Part shown: positions 1-9,455 of the stretch, one piece after another | Layout: every line of letters starts with the position of its first letter | Numbering within the stretch: position 1 is the stretch's first letter | From: Crateriforma spongiae | GTDB taxonomy: Bacteria; Planctomycetota; Planctomycetia; Pirellulales; Pirellulaceae | Assembly (NCBI RefSeq): GCF_012290005.1 | Contig: NZ_JAAXMS010000001.1 | Coordinates: forward strand, 620,001 to 684,000 | DNA length: 64,000 nt | Direction of reading: 5' to 3' | The notes under the pieces: generated by a model | What the model was told of the DNA's origin: nothing | The model's input: only the letters and a program-made list of their open reading frames with translations | Databases searched by the model: none | Translations under genes and position numbers: made by a program

Positions 1-153
1 CGATAGAAGCAATCCCATTCTGGGCACTGTCTAGCAAACGTCGCCCGGGCGGGCAGGACCGCGAGTTCCCGGTGGTGAGTGTCGTCCGTCGGCCGGTCGC
101 GGGCTATCGTCATCGTCTCCAATTCAATGGAAACAGCGATTGATAGACAATCC
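1..153. other. No gene seen
   Basis: This stretch lies downstream of the minus-strand thioredoxin-fusion gene and runs to the window edge. I see no open frame, hairpin with a T-run or repeat in it. Confidence 0.5.
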
Positions 154-3087
154 CTAGTCGACATTGGCCTCGGGCGACGTCATCGAATCAAGTAACGATT
201 TCAGCCGCGCGATCATGAAATCGCCGCCACCCACAAACACACCGGCGACGTTGCCTTCCCGGTCGATCACTACCAACTGTGGAATGGCATCGGCTTGGTA
301 ACGTTCTGCTGCAATGCCATCGATGTCCATCGCAACTTCCGGTTGAATGTTCATCCGTCGCAGGCTGCTTCGGATCTGTGCGTCAGCGTCACTAACGTTG
401 ATCGTCATCAGGCGGACCAGTTCGGACTCGTACTGTGCGGCCACTTCATCAACCTTTGGCATCGTCTGCATGCAGGGGGCGCACCAGGATGCCCAAAAGT
501 CGACCAGAACGATTTCGCCGCGATATTCTGACAACCGAAATCGACCGCCTTCGACCAAGGGCAGATTGATTTCAGGGGCCTTTTGGCCGTTCAACGGGTG
601 TGGCGGCACCGTCAATTCGCCACGCATCGCGGCAGCGACAACCGGTTCTTTCGCAAGCTTCATGACCCAGGAACCATAGGCGGCGGGACCGGAGGCTTGC
701 CCGATTGCACGTCCCAAAACCAGCCGTTCCAGTTGATTCAAGTCAACCTGGCAATCTCCAAAAACACCGTGACGACCCACTAATGTTGGGTCGTCCAGGC
801 CCGCGGGCACAAAGGTCAGCCGGTCATTCCCGTTGCGAAAAACCGCTTGGATGTGATCGTCAAACCTAGTCTCGGGATTCCGGTCATCGGGGGAATCGGA
901 CGGGGTTGGTGAATCCTTGTTTTCCTTTGACGCCAACAAATCTTCCGGATGCAACCAGATGATTTGTGTGATTCGGTTTCGGGGAACGGACAACTCATGC
1001 ATCCGTGCCGTGACCGCGACGGCGTCTTCGTCGATCGAAACCATTTGGCATCGCATCATGTCGCCGTTGGCCGCGATCAGCAAATGCGTTGGCGGCGAGT
1101 CGTGCTGAGATCGTGGCAGCGTCAATAATCGTTGGCGTTTGGCTTGTTCCAGATTCGGGATCTTTGTCTTCAGATCAAATTGCACGGCCTTGATCTGGTT
1201 GTCGGGCAAAATCGACACGCCACTTTCGGCGGAGCGGATCTGTAGACCATCTTTGGCCACCCCCAAGACGTCACAGCTGAAATGGTCTCCTGACACCAGA
1301 TAGACGTGATGCGTAAACGCATCTTTCGCTGGTCCGCTCGACGGAGCATCCTTGATGGAACGATCGGATGATGTCGTTGCGGTGGCTGGATCAGGCGAAC
1401 GGTTTTCCCGAAGTTCGGTTAGTCGTTTGCGAGCATCTTCGATTTGCGACCGTCCCGATGGATCCGGTGTCGCTGAGTTCGTTTGTGCCGTCGAAACGGA
1501 TGCTGATGGTTTGCGAATCACACCGCTGACCGACGGAGCGAAACTTGCGGCGGTCTGGCTGCCGCGTGCCTGCCATGCCAGAGTGGCCAAGCCGCTGCGG
1601 CGTTCCCCATCATCCCCATCAGCGGCGGCGTTGATCGCGGCAGTCAGTCGCCCCAAGGTTCGGTGGTCATCCTGTTGCAAGACCGACAAGTCATCCTCGA
1701 TCGTCTGCCAAGGATGTTCACGCCAATGGATTAGACGCACGCGTCGTCGGGGCAGTTTCCCGAGGTGACCGGTCGCGGCGTGGCGAATCTGAATGTGCGT
1801 TGGTGTGACTTTCTGGACGCGGCCAAGCAAGCGTCCGCCGTCACCAAGCAAAAGGGTTGCGATGTCTTTTTGCTGAATCGCATCGTCAGCCGATTCGATA
1901 TCGGATGGTCGCGGGAAATTGATTCCGGCGATCTGTTTCATTGCAATGGATTCCTGCTGCTGATCCGCAGCCATGACCAAACTTTCACCGTCCGATGTCA
2001 ATTCTGCGGTTCGGCCCGTCACGACCTTGCCATCAATCGTCACGACGCTGATCACCGCGTCGTCTGTATCGGACTGTGGGCCGGCGTCGCCGATCCATTT
2101 CGCCACCCGCAGCCGTCGCAGATAGGTTGTGCCTTCCCGATTGGTGACGGAAATGCCGGTGCCGTTTGCGATGCGGACTCGCGGCAAATCGTCGGACGGC
2201 TCGGTCGCTTCATCGTCTTTCGGTTCCGCAGCGAGCTGACCGGCCAGCGAACCATCGGAATGATAGACGGTGATCGTGTCAGCGTCCTGGTCCAGAAAAG
2301 CGATCAAGCGAATCGATGAATCGTCTTCCAGCGTGGTCAGAATGTCCAAGTCGGCGGAGTGTTGCCGTTCGCGAAAGACCGCCAGCGTGCGTCCGATGCT
2401 GGTGATCGCCCAGCCCGAGGAAACCTCAGGTGATTGCGTGGGGTCACAGCCGAGCGAGACGTGAAAGTTGGGGGCACCTTTCCAGGAAAGTTCCAGTTCG
2501 ATGATGGCGCGATTCGGCACTCCCAGGTCACCCATCAACACTGCATCGGCGCGGTCGGACCCCAATGCGATGCCCTCTTCGAACCAGCCCTCGTTGTTCC
2601 AGTGGTTGCCCGACCAATCTTGCAGTCCGGCCAAGTGCGCGAACACCAGCGTCGGATTATCGGCGACACGATACAGACGGTGCACGGCATCCAGTGGGAT
2701 CTGAAGTTTTCCCAAATCCGGTTCTTTCAGCACCAATTGGTCCGCGTCGATCGAAAGCAAGTCGCACGTCAGCAAATCGCCCTGGTACAGCTCCACGGCA
2801 AACGTGGCCTGTTGTTGGTTGATTTCGTTGGCGTCCTGGAATTCCAATTTCTTGACGTGATCAATTGGAAACACGAAGGGATCGTTAAAGCCGACGCCTT
2901 GCCAGCCAAGGATCGGACCGTCCGGCGCCGGTATCCGGACATCCGCCACCTGCCCGACAATTGATTGATGATCCGAAAGCGTCAAAATTCCATCGGCGAA
3001 CATCGGTGTGCGATGTGATGACGATAACGCGACCGCGATCGACAACACGGTCAGCAAGGGGGGGCGGTAGCAGCTGAATCTGGTCAT
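154..3087 (-). CDS. Secreted multi-module protein with C-terminal TlpA-like thioredoxin domain
   Basis: The predicted protein has about 977 residues and is exported. The last ~135 residues form a TlpA/ResA-type thioredoxin domain with a WCAPC active site (cysteines near 869 and 872) and the usual cis-proline segment AIPQLVV, so a periplasmic thiol-disulfide role is likely. The N-terminal 750 residues contain about seven diverged copies of a ~45-residue beta-rich module with the pattern G-x-x-L-x-G-x-V followed by a short I-P-x-x-x-V-x-x-I tail (for example VVTGRTAEL, RLLGRVQKV, HFSCDVLGV, DMMRCQMVS). I chose the ATG at 3087 because a hydrophobic signal peptide follows directly; the open frame continues 48 codons upstream without one. 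It is the last gene of the minus-strand train. The fold of the module is inference (SH3- or Sm-like). Confidence 0.75.
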   Translation of the reverse strand: MTRFSCYRPPLLTVLSIAVALSSSHRTPMFADGILTLSDHQSIVGQVADVRIPAPDGPILGWQGVGFNDPFVFPIDHVKKLEFQDANEINQQQATFAVELYQGDLLTCDLLSIDADQLVLKEPDLGKLQIPLDAVHRLYRVADNPTLVFAHLAGLQDWSGNHWNNEGWFEEGIALGSDRADAVLMGDLGVPNRAIIELELSWKGAPNFHVSLGCDPTQSPEVSSGWAITSIGRTLAVFRERQHSADLDILTTLEDDSSIRLIAFLDQDADTITVYHSDGSLAGQLAAEPKDDEATEPSDDLPRVRIANGTGISVTNREGTTYLRRLRVAKWIGDAGPQSDTDDAVISVVTIDGKVVTGRTAELTSDGESLVMAADQQQESIAMKQIAGINFPRPSDIESADDAIQQKDIATLLLGDGGRLLGRVQKVTPTHIQIRHAATGHLGKLPRRRVRLIHWREHPWQTIEDDLSVLQQDDHRTLGRLTAAINAAADGDDGERRSGLATLAWQARGSQTAASFAPSVSGVIRKPSASVSTAQTNSATPDPSGRSQIEDARKRLTELRENRSPDPATATTSSDRSIKDAPSSGPAKDAFTHHVYLVSGDHFSCDVLGVAKDGLQIRSAESGVSILPDNQIKAVQFDLKTKIPNLEQAKRQRLLTLPRSQHDSPPTHLLIAANGDMMRCQMVSIDEDAVAVTARMHELSVPRNRITQIIWLHPEDLLASKENKDSPTPSDSPDDRNPETRFDDHIQAVFRNGNDRLTFVPAGLDDPTLVGRHGVFGDCQVDLNQLERLVLGRAIGQASGPAAYGSWVMKLAKEPVVAAAMRGELTVPPHPLNGQKAPEINLPLVEGGRFRLSEYRGEIVLVDFWASWCAPCMQTMPKVDEVAAQYESELVRLMTINVSDADAQIRSSLRRMNIQPEVAMDIDGIAAERYQADAIPQLVVIDREGNVAGVFVGGGDFMIARLKSLLDSMTSPEANVD

Positions 3088-3170
3088 GCGATGTATAGGA
3101 CCGGCCGTGTCGAATCCTGGATTCTTGCCGGTGGTCGGGGAAGATTGATCAAGGTGAATGGCGATTGGCT

Positions 3171-4235
3171 CTAACGTTCGTAAATCGGCAGAAAGCGGTA
3201 ATTCAACGCCAATGCCAATAATGACAGGCAAGTGCTGACCGACTTTCCATAACTGCCGTCAAAGCTTCCATCGGGTTGTTGGCGAGTCTTTAACGTGTCG
3301 ATCAGCTTTTGGTTCCACTTCTTCCAACTCTCTTCGTCGCCTTGGAACAACGCCTGAGCCTGGTAGTAATTCTGGTATTCGACGGAACCCAATCCCGCAC
3401 GTCCGCCACTGACTAACCGACTTTTGAGGTATTCCAGCGTTTGTTTGTATTGCGGCAGGTCTTTTCGACGGGCGACGGCATAGACCAAAGCGGCAATGGA
3501 AATGCGTGCCATGGATTCGTCAAAGCCACCCATGCCGCCGGCATAAGCGACTTGGCCGGAGGGGGATGTCATGCTGACGAAATACTTGATCGCACGATCA
3601 ATGGCTTCGTCAGGGACTTCAATGCCGGCATTACGCGCGGCCAACAGTCCCACCAAGACGCTGCCCGACACGGAGGTGTCCGCATCGTTTCCGCTGGGGT
3701 TGTATCGCCACGCCCCATAGCTGTTTTTCTTTTGTGACGTGACGGCACAACGCACCGCCAGTTCCAGCGATTCGGCCAAAGTGATCTGCTCGGATTCGGA
3801 TTCCCCCGGCCACAGATTCCGATCGTCGACCGTCCCGTAGGCTTCGGCAACCGCCAGCATGGCAAAGCCGTGGTGATACATACTGCCGCCAAAGAAACCT
3901 GTTCGCCGGCTTTGTTGACGCAACATGTTTCGCAACGTCTTACGCATAGGAACCGCATAAGCGCCGAAATTCGGATCTTCGCCCGACGCAAGGAAACACA
4001 TGACCGCCATGCCGTCGACACCGGCCCCGCGATAACTGCTGTTCCAACTGCCCTGTTGGTCTTGAGAATCGATCAGGTACTGCAAGCCCGCGTCGTACAT
4101 TTCACGAACTTCGCGTGGCACTGCTTCGCCGGTGCGAATCTCCAGCACTTGAGCACCACATTCCGCGGTCACAGCAAGCAGCATCCAGCAAACAATGCCG
4201 CAGACGCAGGATCGAAACGTTTTGGATGTGACCAT
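3171..4235 (-). CDS. Secreted prenyltransferase/squalene-cyclase-like repeat (alpha-toroid) protein
   Basis: The protein has about 354 residues with an N-terminal signal peptide (hydrophobic run GIVCWMLLAVTA). It shows repeated terpene-cyclase toroid signatures: a first QDQQGSWNSS repeat, a central GAWRYNPSGNDADTSVSG segment and a terminal QQPDGSFDGSYG repeat, each followed by a small-residue helix. These resemble the QW repeats of the squalene cyclase/prenyltransferase fold, but the DxDD acid motif of true squalene-hopene cyclases is not seen, so I infer a binding or scaffold role. The frame opens at a TTG at 4253, but the ATG at 4235 leads straight into the signal peptide and is preferred. 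It lies 28 bp after the preceding gene in the same train. Confidence 0.75.
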   Translation of the reverse strand: MVTSKTFRSCVCGIVCWMLLAVTAECGAQVLEIRTGEAVPREVREMYDAGLQYLIDSQDQQGSWNSSYRGAGVDGMAVMCFLASGEDPNFGAYAVPMRKTLRNMLRQQSRRTGFFGGSMYHHGFAMLAVAEAYGTVDDRNLWPGESESEQITLAESLELAVRCAVTSQKKNSYGAWRYNPSGNDADTSVSGSVLVGLLAARNAGIEVPDEAIDRAIKYFVSMTSPSGQVAYAGGMGGFDESMARISIAALVYAVARRKDLPQYKQTLEYLKSRLVSGGRAGLGSVEYQNYYQAQALFQGDEESWKKWNQKLIDTLKTRQQPDGSFDGSYGKSVSTCLSLLALALNYRFLPIYER

Positions 4236-4263
4236 TCGGGCGTTCAAATTCAATGCGAGTTAG

Positions 4264-6057
4264 CTAAGGATGGTCGGACTCAGCGTGGGCGACCATGCGT
4301 TCAAGGTCCGAATCGCTGAACGTACCCTTCAACGTTTGGGTGTCCATCGAAACGACCGCCTGACTCAGGTGGTGAAGCCGTTGTGCAAGCGTTTGATCGG
4401 TCGTGTCGGGCAAGTCCAATTTGTGCAAGTGTTCCCGCAGCTGGTGGTGTTGCTGATCGGTCAATGCGACTCGATAGCTGAAGTTGGCCAGCCACACATC
4501 GCAGGCGAATTGACGTTTGATCGCGGCGCGTTGCCGCTGCGACGCCGACCATCGGGATCGATACTCGCCGGGTACTGACCGCCACAGCTTTTGGAATGTA
4601 GAACCTTTCCCGTGCAACCCCTGCCCGATTTGATGGCGGTATTCCAAGGTCTGATGGCGGGCTTCGGCAAGCGTGGTGGTTTTGGCGTCGGGGCCGCGAA
4701 GGCGACGTTTGAACCGGGCGTAGTCATTCAGCAAGCTTTGGATGTCGGCCATCCCACCCAAACGCAGTTTTTCCTGAAGGGGCACGGGCAAGCCAGTCGC
4801 AGCGACGACGACTTCCAGCCTGGCTTCCAAACGTTTTTGCAAAATGTCTTTCACCTCGGACATGCGATTGACGTTGTTGATCAGAAGCTGGTCCAACGCA
4901 TCCGTATTAATCTCGGTTGGTGTGAACGAAAGAAAATCTTGCGCGGCGACAACGACGTCAGCTTCGTCGATCACCACTTCCACGTCGACGTCTGCAACCC
5001 TTTCCAATTGGACTTCCAGTTCCTCGACGGCTTTCATTTCCACAACGTTTGCTGGGGCCTCGACGACGTCTGCTTCGACAGCGTTTTCGATCACCACGAC
5101 GTCGACGGAATCGCCCGAGAGTCCGATTTCACCGGTGGCTGCGACGGGCTGAACTTCATCCTGCGAATGTTCGTTGCGTTTGGCGCGTCGAAATTTGATT
5201 GCCGACTGCCAAAGTTGCTCAATATCGGCACTGACCAGGGGCGACGCATCGGTGATGGCGCAATCAAGCCCGGCCGCAAAACGCAGGCCGTTGGAAAAAT
5301 CCGATGGCCGCCGGCGATCCAATAGCTGGCGCTGGCGTGAATCCAACAGACGCCGCACCGTATTGGTTCGAACCAAAGGAGCGTCCTCTCCATATGACGG
5401 CGACAGTAATACGCCGTCGTGACGATCGCCATTGGCCTTTTCGTAGTCGATGAAGACTTGGTGCAATGGTTCAAGTTGGTCGGTACGCAGCGGAACCACT
5501 TCATCAATGGCATCCACCAAAACGGCGGCATTCGCACGACGCCACCGATCTTGGCGTTTCTGCAGGATGACTTCCCAGCGCTCCAACTGTTGAGCCGACA
5601 ATGTTTCGACGAGTGCTGGTTGAATCCACTGATGAATGATCGACAGCACCGGCGGCATCGCCGTGGATTCAAACTCTCCGTCTGATTTCATGACCCAATC
5701 CGATACTTTGCTGGTCACAGTCACGCCGCGTGCCGCGATCGCCAGACGCTGTTCGGGCGTCAATTCAAAGTGCCGGTCGATCAATTCCAATTCACGCTGG
5801 ACGGTGGCCTGGACCACCGGTTTGGCATCGTTGTTCAGGTCAGGATCGCCGTCGAACTGATAGTACTGCGGCCGTGTCCAGTCGGGTTCGGTCGATAGCA
5901 AACGTTGTGCAACGTTTCCGATCGCCGACAGCGTTTCGCTTAGCGGATCATCGGCGACAGCCGAGGAAAAGGTCCAGACATGCAACAGATAGATCCAACC
6001 GATGATCCGCGCGCACGCAATGCCGTCACGTCGTAATCGCGACTGGTTTGCATTCAT
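4264..6057 (-). CDS. Hypothetical secreted protein with acidic valine-rich segment
   Basis: The protein has about 597 residues. An N-terminal hydrophobic segment (IIGWIYLLHVWTFSSAVA followed by DDP) looks like a signal peptide. Around residues 320-375 there is a low-complexity stretch rich in Val, Glu, Asp and Ala, with repeated VVEA, VDVEV and ADVVV patterns. The rest is helical and charged with no family I recognise. The start at 6057 is chosen because its ATG overlaps the stop of the upstream gene in an ATGA tetranucleotide (6054-6057), indicating translational coupling; the frame extends five codons further. It belongs to the MoxR/VWA train. Function unknown. Confidence 0.65.
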   Translation of the reverse strand: MNANQSRLRRDGIACARIIGWIYLLHVWTFSSAVADDPLSETLSAIGNVAQRLLSTEPDWTRPQYYQFDGDPDLNNDAKPVVQATVQRELELIDRHFELTPEQRLAIAARGVTVTSKVSDWVMKSDGEFESTAMPPVLSIIHQWIQPALVETLSAQQLERWEVILQKRQDRWRRANAAVLVDAIDEVVPLRTDQLEPLHQVFIDYEKANGDRHDGVLLSPSYGEDAPLVRTNTVRRLLDSRQRQLLDRRRPSDFSNGLRFAAGLDCAITDASPLVSADIEQLWQSAIKFRRAKRNEHSQDEVQPVAATGEIGLSGDSVDVVVIENAVEADVVEAPANVVEMKAVEELEVQLERVADVDVEVVIDEADVVVAAQDFLSFTPTEINTDALDQLLINNVNRMSEVKDILQKRLEARLEVVVAATGLPVPLQEKLRLGGMADIQSLLNDYARFKRRLRGPDAKTTTLAEARHQTLEYRHQIGQGLHGKGSTFQKLWRSVPGEYRSRWSASQRQRAAIKRQFACDVWLANFSYRVALTDQQHHQLREHLHKLDLPDTTDQTLAQRLHHLSQAVVSMDTQTLKGTFSDSDLERMVAHAESDHP

Positions 6058-9000
6058 GGCGACGCATTCCACTGTTGGATTTGATGGAAATACTGATCCA
6101 GGCCCGATCGAAATTCCTCCGGCAACGGTGTGCCGGAATTTCCGGTGTTGGTTTCGGTCCGTGTCGCTTCGCGGACTTCGTTGGCATTCAAACCGGCGCC
6201 GACCAATGCCAATGCCGCCACATCGGTATCACCTCCACCGCCGCCACCCGGATTGGCACCGCCGCCTCCGCCACCGCCGCCCTGGCACATGCGTTTGGTT
6301 TCCAACAGCAGTTCGATCACTTCGGTTTCCGCTGCAATCGCCTCGCTGCCCGTTTCAGGAGTCGCCAAAATTCCCACCGCTTCGGTCATCACGATCGACA
6401 CCGAGGTCAACTTTTTCAGCTCCTTGACGAAGTGCTCGCCGGCGTCGGGCAATTCGTTGATGCGTTGCGAAACCAGGTCGGTCCGGTTTCTGAGGTCCGC
6501 CTGTTCCACCGCCAAGTTGGTGGCACGTTGGCGATAGTCATCGGCGTCCAGATCAGGGCGTGCTTGTTGGGCCTCGCGCGTGGATTCTCGCAGCTTGACT
6601 TCGGCTTCCAATATCTGCAGAACCTCCAGCACGATTGACGGGGGCAAGCTTTTCTGTGATTTTCCGCCCGGACACGATCCCGAAATGCTGGGTTCGACCA
6701 AGTCTTCCGCCCACCGGTCCAGCGTGTCGCTCCAGTATTCGGCCATGGCGACGGAAATTCCGCTCTGGTCGACCACGTCGTTGGACAATTGACCGAGTGC
6801 ACCGGTGACATCTTCGCTGCGCATTTCATCCAGGACCGTCTTGAACTGGACGTAGCGGCTGCGTTCATAGTAGGCGTCCATGTCATCCATGATGTACGAA
6901 ACGTCGGTCCGGTATCCGGTCAGCTTTTCGGACACCTCCGATAGGGTTGCACCGGCCTCGGCAACCTCGGATGCATCGCGTCCAAAGGTGGACTGCGAAA
7001 CCGACGTCAACTGATCCGCGACGGCATCTTGTTTTCGCGATGCAGCTTTCAAGCGTTTGACCAGCGTGCTGCCTTCCATGTTGGCCATCAGTTTGTCCAG
7101 TTCGCCGACCACCTTTTCAAATTCGGCCAGCAGGTCGTCCTGTTCGGTGACCGCTTCGTCGATCTCATTTTCCTGAGGCTCGGATTCCGGCGGCTCTTGA
7201 TCGGAAACGGCGTTGCCGGCCAGACGAGTGGTGGGCAGTGACAGACGGCCCGAAGACGCTTTTTGGGGGCCCGATTTAGGTTGCTTTTGCTCGCTCAGAT
7301 CCAACTGAGTCGATTCGACATCGGTGACGCCGGGTGCTTTTGCGGGCGATTCGCCTTCGTCCTCCTGGTCTGATTCTGATTTGCCGGTTTGATTGACACG
7401 GTTTTTGCCAGCAGTCAAACGTTTTCTTGCCGCATCGCTGCGTGCCAGTGATTCGGATTCACCCGCTTTGCGCAACAGATCGGCGACACTAGGCATGCGG
7501 TTGCCCGAGATGTCTTTGAGGACTTGCATCATTTCGGCCCAGGATTCCATGTGCCCCACGCCGATTTCCGGATTACGCATAGCCTGGGCCAACAGCGATT
7601 CGCCCTCGCCGACCAGCCGATTTAAACGATGCCCGTTGGCACGTTCGGCACGGGCCTGAGCTTGCAGCTGACGCCGAGTCTCCGGTGCATTGAGTTGCTC
7701 TTTTGACAAGCGGCGAAGTTCACTGTTCTTTTGGTACAGTTTCAATTCGCGATCGCGAACATCCAATGATTGACGTTGCCATCGTGCCAATTGATTGGCG
7801 ATCCAGATGGCGTGTTCGTCGGCCGTCAGCACATCGAACACACTGATCGGCCCCAGAACGCGTTCACGGTTTGGCAAGTAGTCTTCGACGTACAACTGAA
7901 CGGCGACGCGGTCGAAACGTCGTTCCAGATCTTTGGCAGTAAATGTCCCTGTTGCTTCCAGCAAGTCCGCGTCTGGTCGACCGGCCGCGATGACTTTTTC
8001 GCCACCGTCGATCAAATTGCCTTCGTCATCGACGTGGTGCCAAAGAAGGCCGATACGTCGGATGCCGAAGTCATCACGACCGTATGCGGTGTAGGCGATG
8101 GTTTCGGAATCCAGCAACACTTGATGTCTTGGCAGACCGTCGGCGGTGACCGTCGGTGCGGCATCATTGACATCACTTAATTGCAGTTCGAACGGCTGGG
8201 CAGGCTGCAGGTTGTGGACGTCACGCCAGGAAAGCGTCAAGCGTGATGGCGATTGGACCGATTGTGGCGGCACTTCAAACGCATGCCCCGATACATCGGC
8301 GGGAGAGTCGTTGATTTCGGCCGATCGCAAATCACGCGATGTGTTGACCAGCAGTTCGACCTGGCTGCCGCGGACGACGGACAGGGATCCGCCACGAAGC
8401 GTTTGAATGATCGGTTCATCGCGCTGAAGATAGGCCGGCAAGTGGATGGTCGCTTCGATATCGGCCAATTCCGGACGTGTGACGGGAACCAGTTTGGTGG
8501 TGCCGCGATAATCGCCGGCCGACAGTTCCAACGCGCCTTCCTGGTAACGTCCGGGTAAATGAAAGTGATAGCCTTCGTCGTCAATCGATGCCGATTGTTG
8601 TCCATCGGCCAATCGTGCTGTGGCAATCTCTGGTCGACTTTCGGTGGAACCCGCCAATGCCACATCAAAATCAAACGCTTCGCCGTGAGCGACGATCATC
8701 TGATCCGGCAAAGGTTCGATTTGGGTGAACGTGAATCGAGACACGTCCGACCAAGGCGTCAGGTATCGAGACCAAGCGTTGCCGGTTGCAGCGGCGGAAA
8801 TCCCTGTCAAACACCCCAAGCCGATCAGCATGATGGCGGCGGTCAGCGATCGCTGACCGTGCATCGGGTGTGGGATCGCATGCCGCAAGTCGGCATGGTC
8901 CACATCGTCACTGACCTGATCGATCGCGGCACGCACCAAACGTGGCGATCGGCCCTGTTCGTCCGCGTTGTCTGCAAGCTCGATGACGCCCATCAATCGA

Positions 9001-9326
9001 TCGCCGATGGCCGGGCGGGTGGTGGTCAGTAATTCGGCGACTTGATGAAGCGTCCGACGTCGAACGATCCAGTGATAAATTGCCCAGGGCACCACCATCA
9101 GCACCGCTAGGGAACCGATCAGAATCAGCGTGCGGATCCATGCCGGTGTGTCGACGAAACGGTCGACGATGAACACCAAAAAGAATCCAAACAGTACGCC
9201 CGCCACCGCCAAGGCCAACGCTTCCCACAATTTCAGGGTCCACAATCGGCGTCGAAACACCGTCATCGACCGCTTCAGCGTATCGGGCAGTTGGACGTCG
9301 GGCTGGGGGGCGATGCTGTCGGACAC
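6054..9326 (-). CDS. Large membrane-anchored protein with coiled coil and glycine-rich tail (DUF4175-like)
   Basis: The predicted protein has 1090 residues and a GTG start at 9326, with GGAG about 10 nt upstream. Two membrane helices lie within residues ~35-85 and a third near 155-175. A long extracytoplasmic beta-rich part follows (~200-500), then charged helical and coiled-coil segments from ~510. Near the C-terminus is a run of glycines interrupted by ANP, then a helical end. The layout resembles DUF4175-type proteins that travel with MoxR/DUF58/VWA genes, but the assignment is tentative. The ATGA overlap with the next gene and position in the train suggest a part in envelope assembly or a chaperone-like complex. 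No catalytic motif seen. Confidence 0.7.
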   Translation of the reverse strand: MSDSIAPQPDVQLPDTLKRSMTVFRRRLWTLKLWEALALAVAGVLFGFFLVFIVDRFVDTPAWIRTLILIGSLAVLMVVPWAIYHWIVRRRTLHQVAELLTTTRPAIGDRLMGVIELADNADEQGRSPRLVRAAIDQVSDDVDHADLRHAIPHPMHGQRSLTAAIMLIGLGCLTGISAAATGNAWSRYLTPWSDVSRFTFTQIEPLPDQMIVAHGEAFDFDVALAGSTESRPEIATARLADGQQSASIDDEGYHFHLPGRYQEGALELSAGDYRGTTKLVPVTRPELADIEATIHLPAYLQRDEPIIQTLRGGSLSVVRGSQVELLVNTSRDLRSAEINDSPADVSGHAFEVPPQSVQSPSRLTLSWRDVHNLQPAQPFELQLSDVNDAAPTVTADGLPRHQVLLDSETIAYTAYGRDDFGIRRIGLLWHHVDDEGNLIDGGEKVIAAGRPDADLLEATGTFTAKDLERRFDRVAVQLYVEDYLPNRERVLGPISVFDVLTADEHAIWIANQLARWQRQSLDVRDRELKLYQKNSELRRLSKEQLNAPETRRQLQAQARAERANGHRLNRLVGEGESLLAQAMRNPEIGVGHMESWAEMMQVLKDISGNRMPSVADLLRKAGESESLARSDAARKRLTAGKNRVNQTGKSESDQEDEGESPAKAPGVTDVESTQLDLSEQKQPKSGPQKASSGRLSLPTTRLAGNAVSDQEPPESEPQENEIDEAVTEQDDLLAEFEKVVGELDKLMANMEGSTLVKRLKAASRKQDAVADQLTSVSQSTFGRDASEVAEAGATLSEVSEKLTGYRTDVSYIMDDMDAYYERSRYVQFKTVLDEMRSEDVTGALGQLSNDVVDQSGISVAMAEYWSDTLDRWAEDLVEPSISGSCPGGKSQKSLPPSIVLEVLQILEAEVKLRESTREAQQARPDLDADDYRQRATNLAVEQADLRNRTDLVSQRINELPDAGEHFVKELKKLTSVSIVMTEAVGILATPETGSEAIAAETEVIELLLETKRMCQGGGGGGGGANPGGGGGGDTDVAALALVGAGLNANEVREATRTETNTGNSGTPLPEEFRSGLDQYFHQIQQWNASP

Positions 9327-9413
9327 TCAGACAGACTCCGGTTCACAACGGCAGGCGGGCGGATGGTTTCGGCAGGGGCGAATGAGGGATCATTCAACAG
9401 TGAATCATTCTAG

Positions 9414-9436
9414 GCGACCCCACCCCAATGGGTCGC
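9414..9436 (-). other. Intergenic hairpin inside the minus-strand train
   Basis: GCGACCC (9414-9420) and GGGTCGC (9430-9436) form a perfect 7-bp stem with a 9-nt loop. Six A residues lie to its right on the plus strand, so on the transcribed minus strand the T-run precedes the stem. It is therefore not a standard terminator for the train. It could be a processing or stability element between two cistrons. Confidence 0.35.
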
Positions 9437-9455
9437 AAAAAATCAGGGGACGTTC

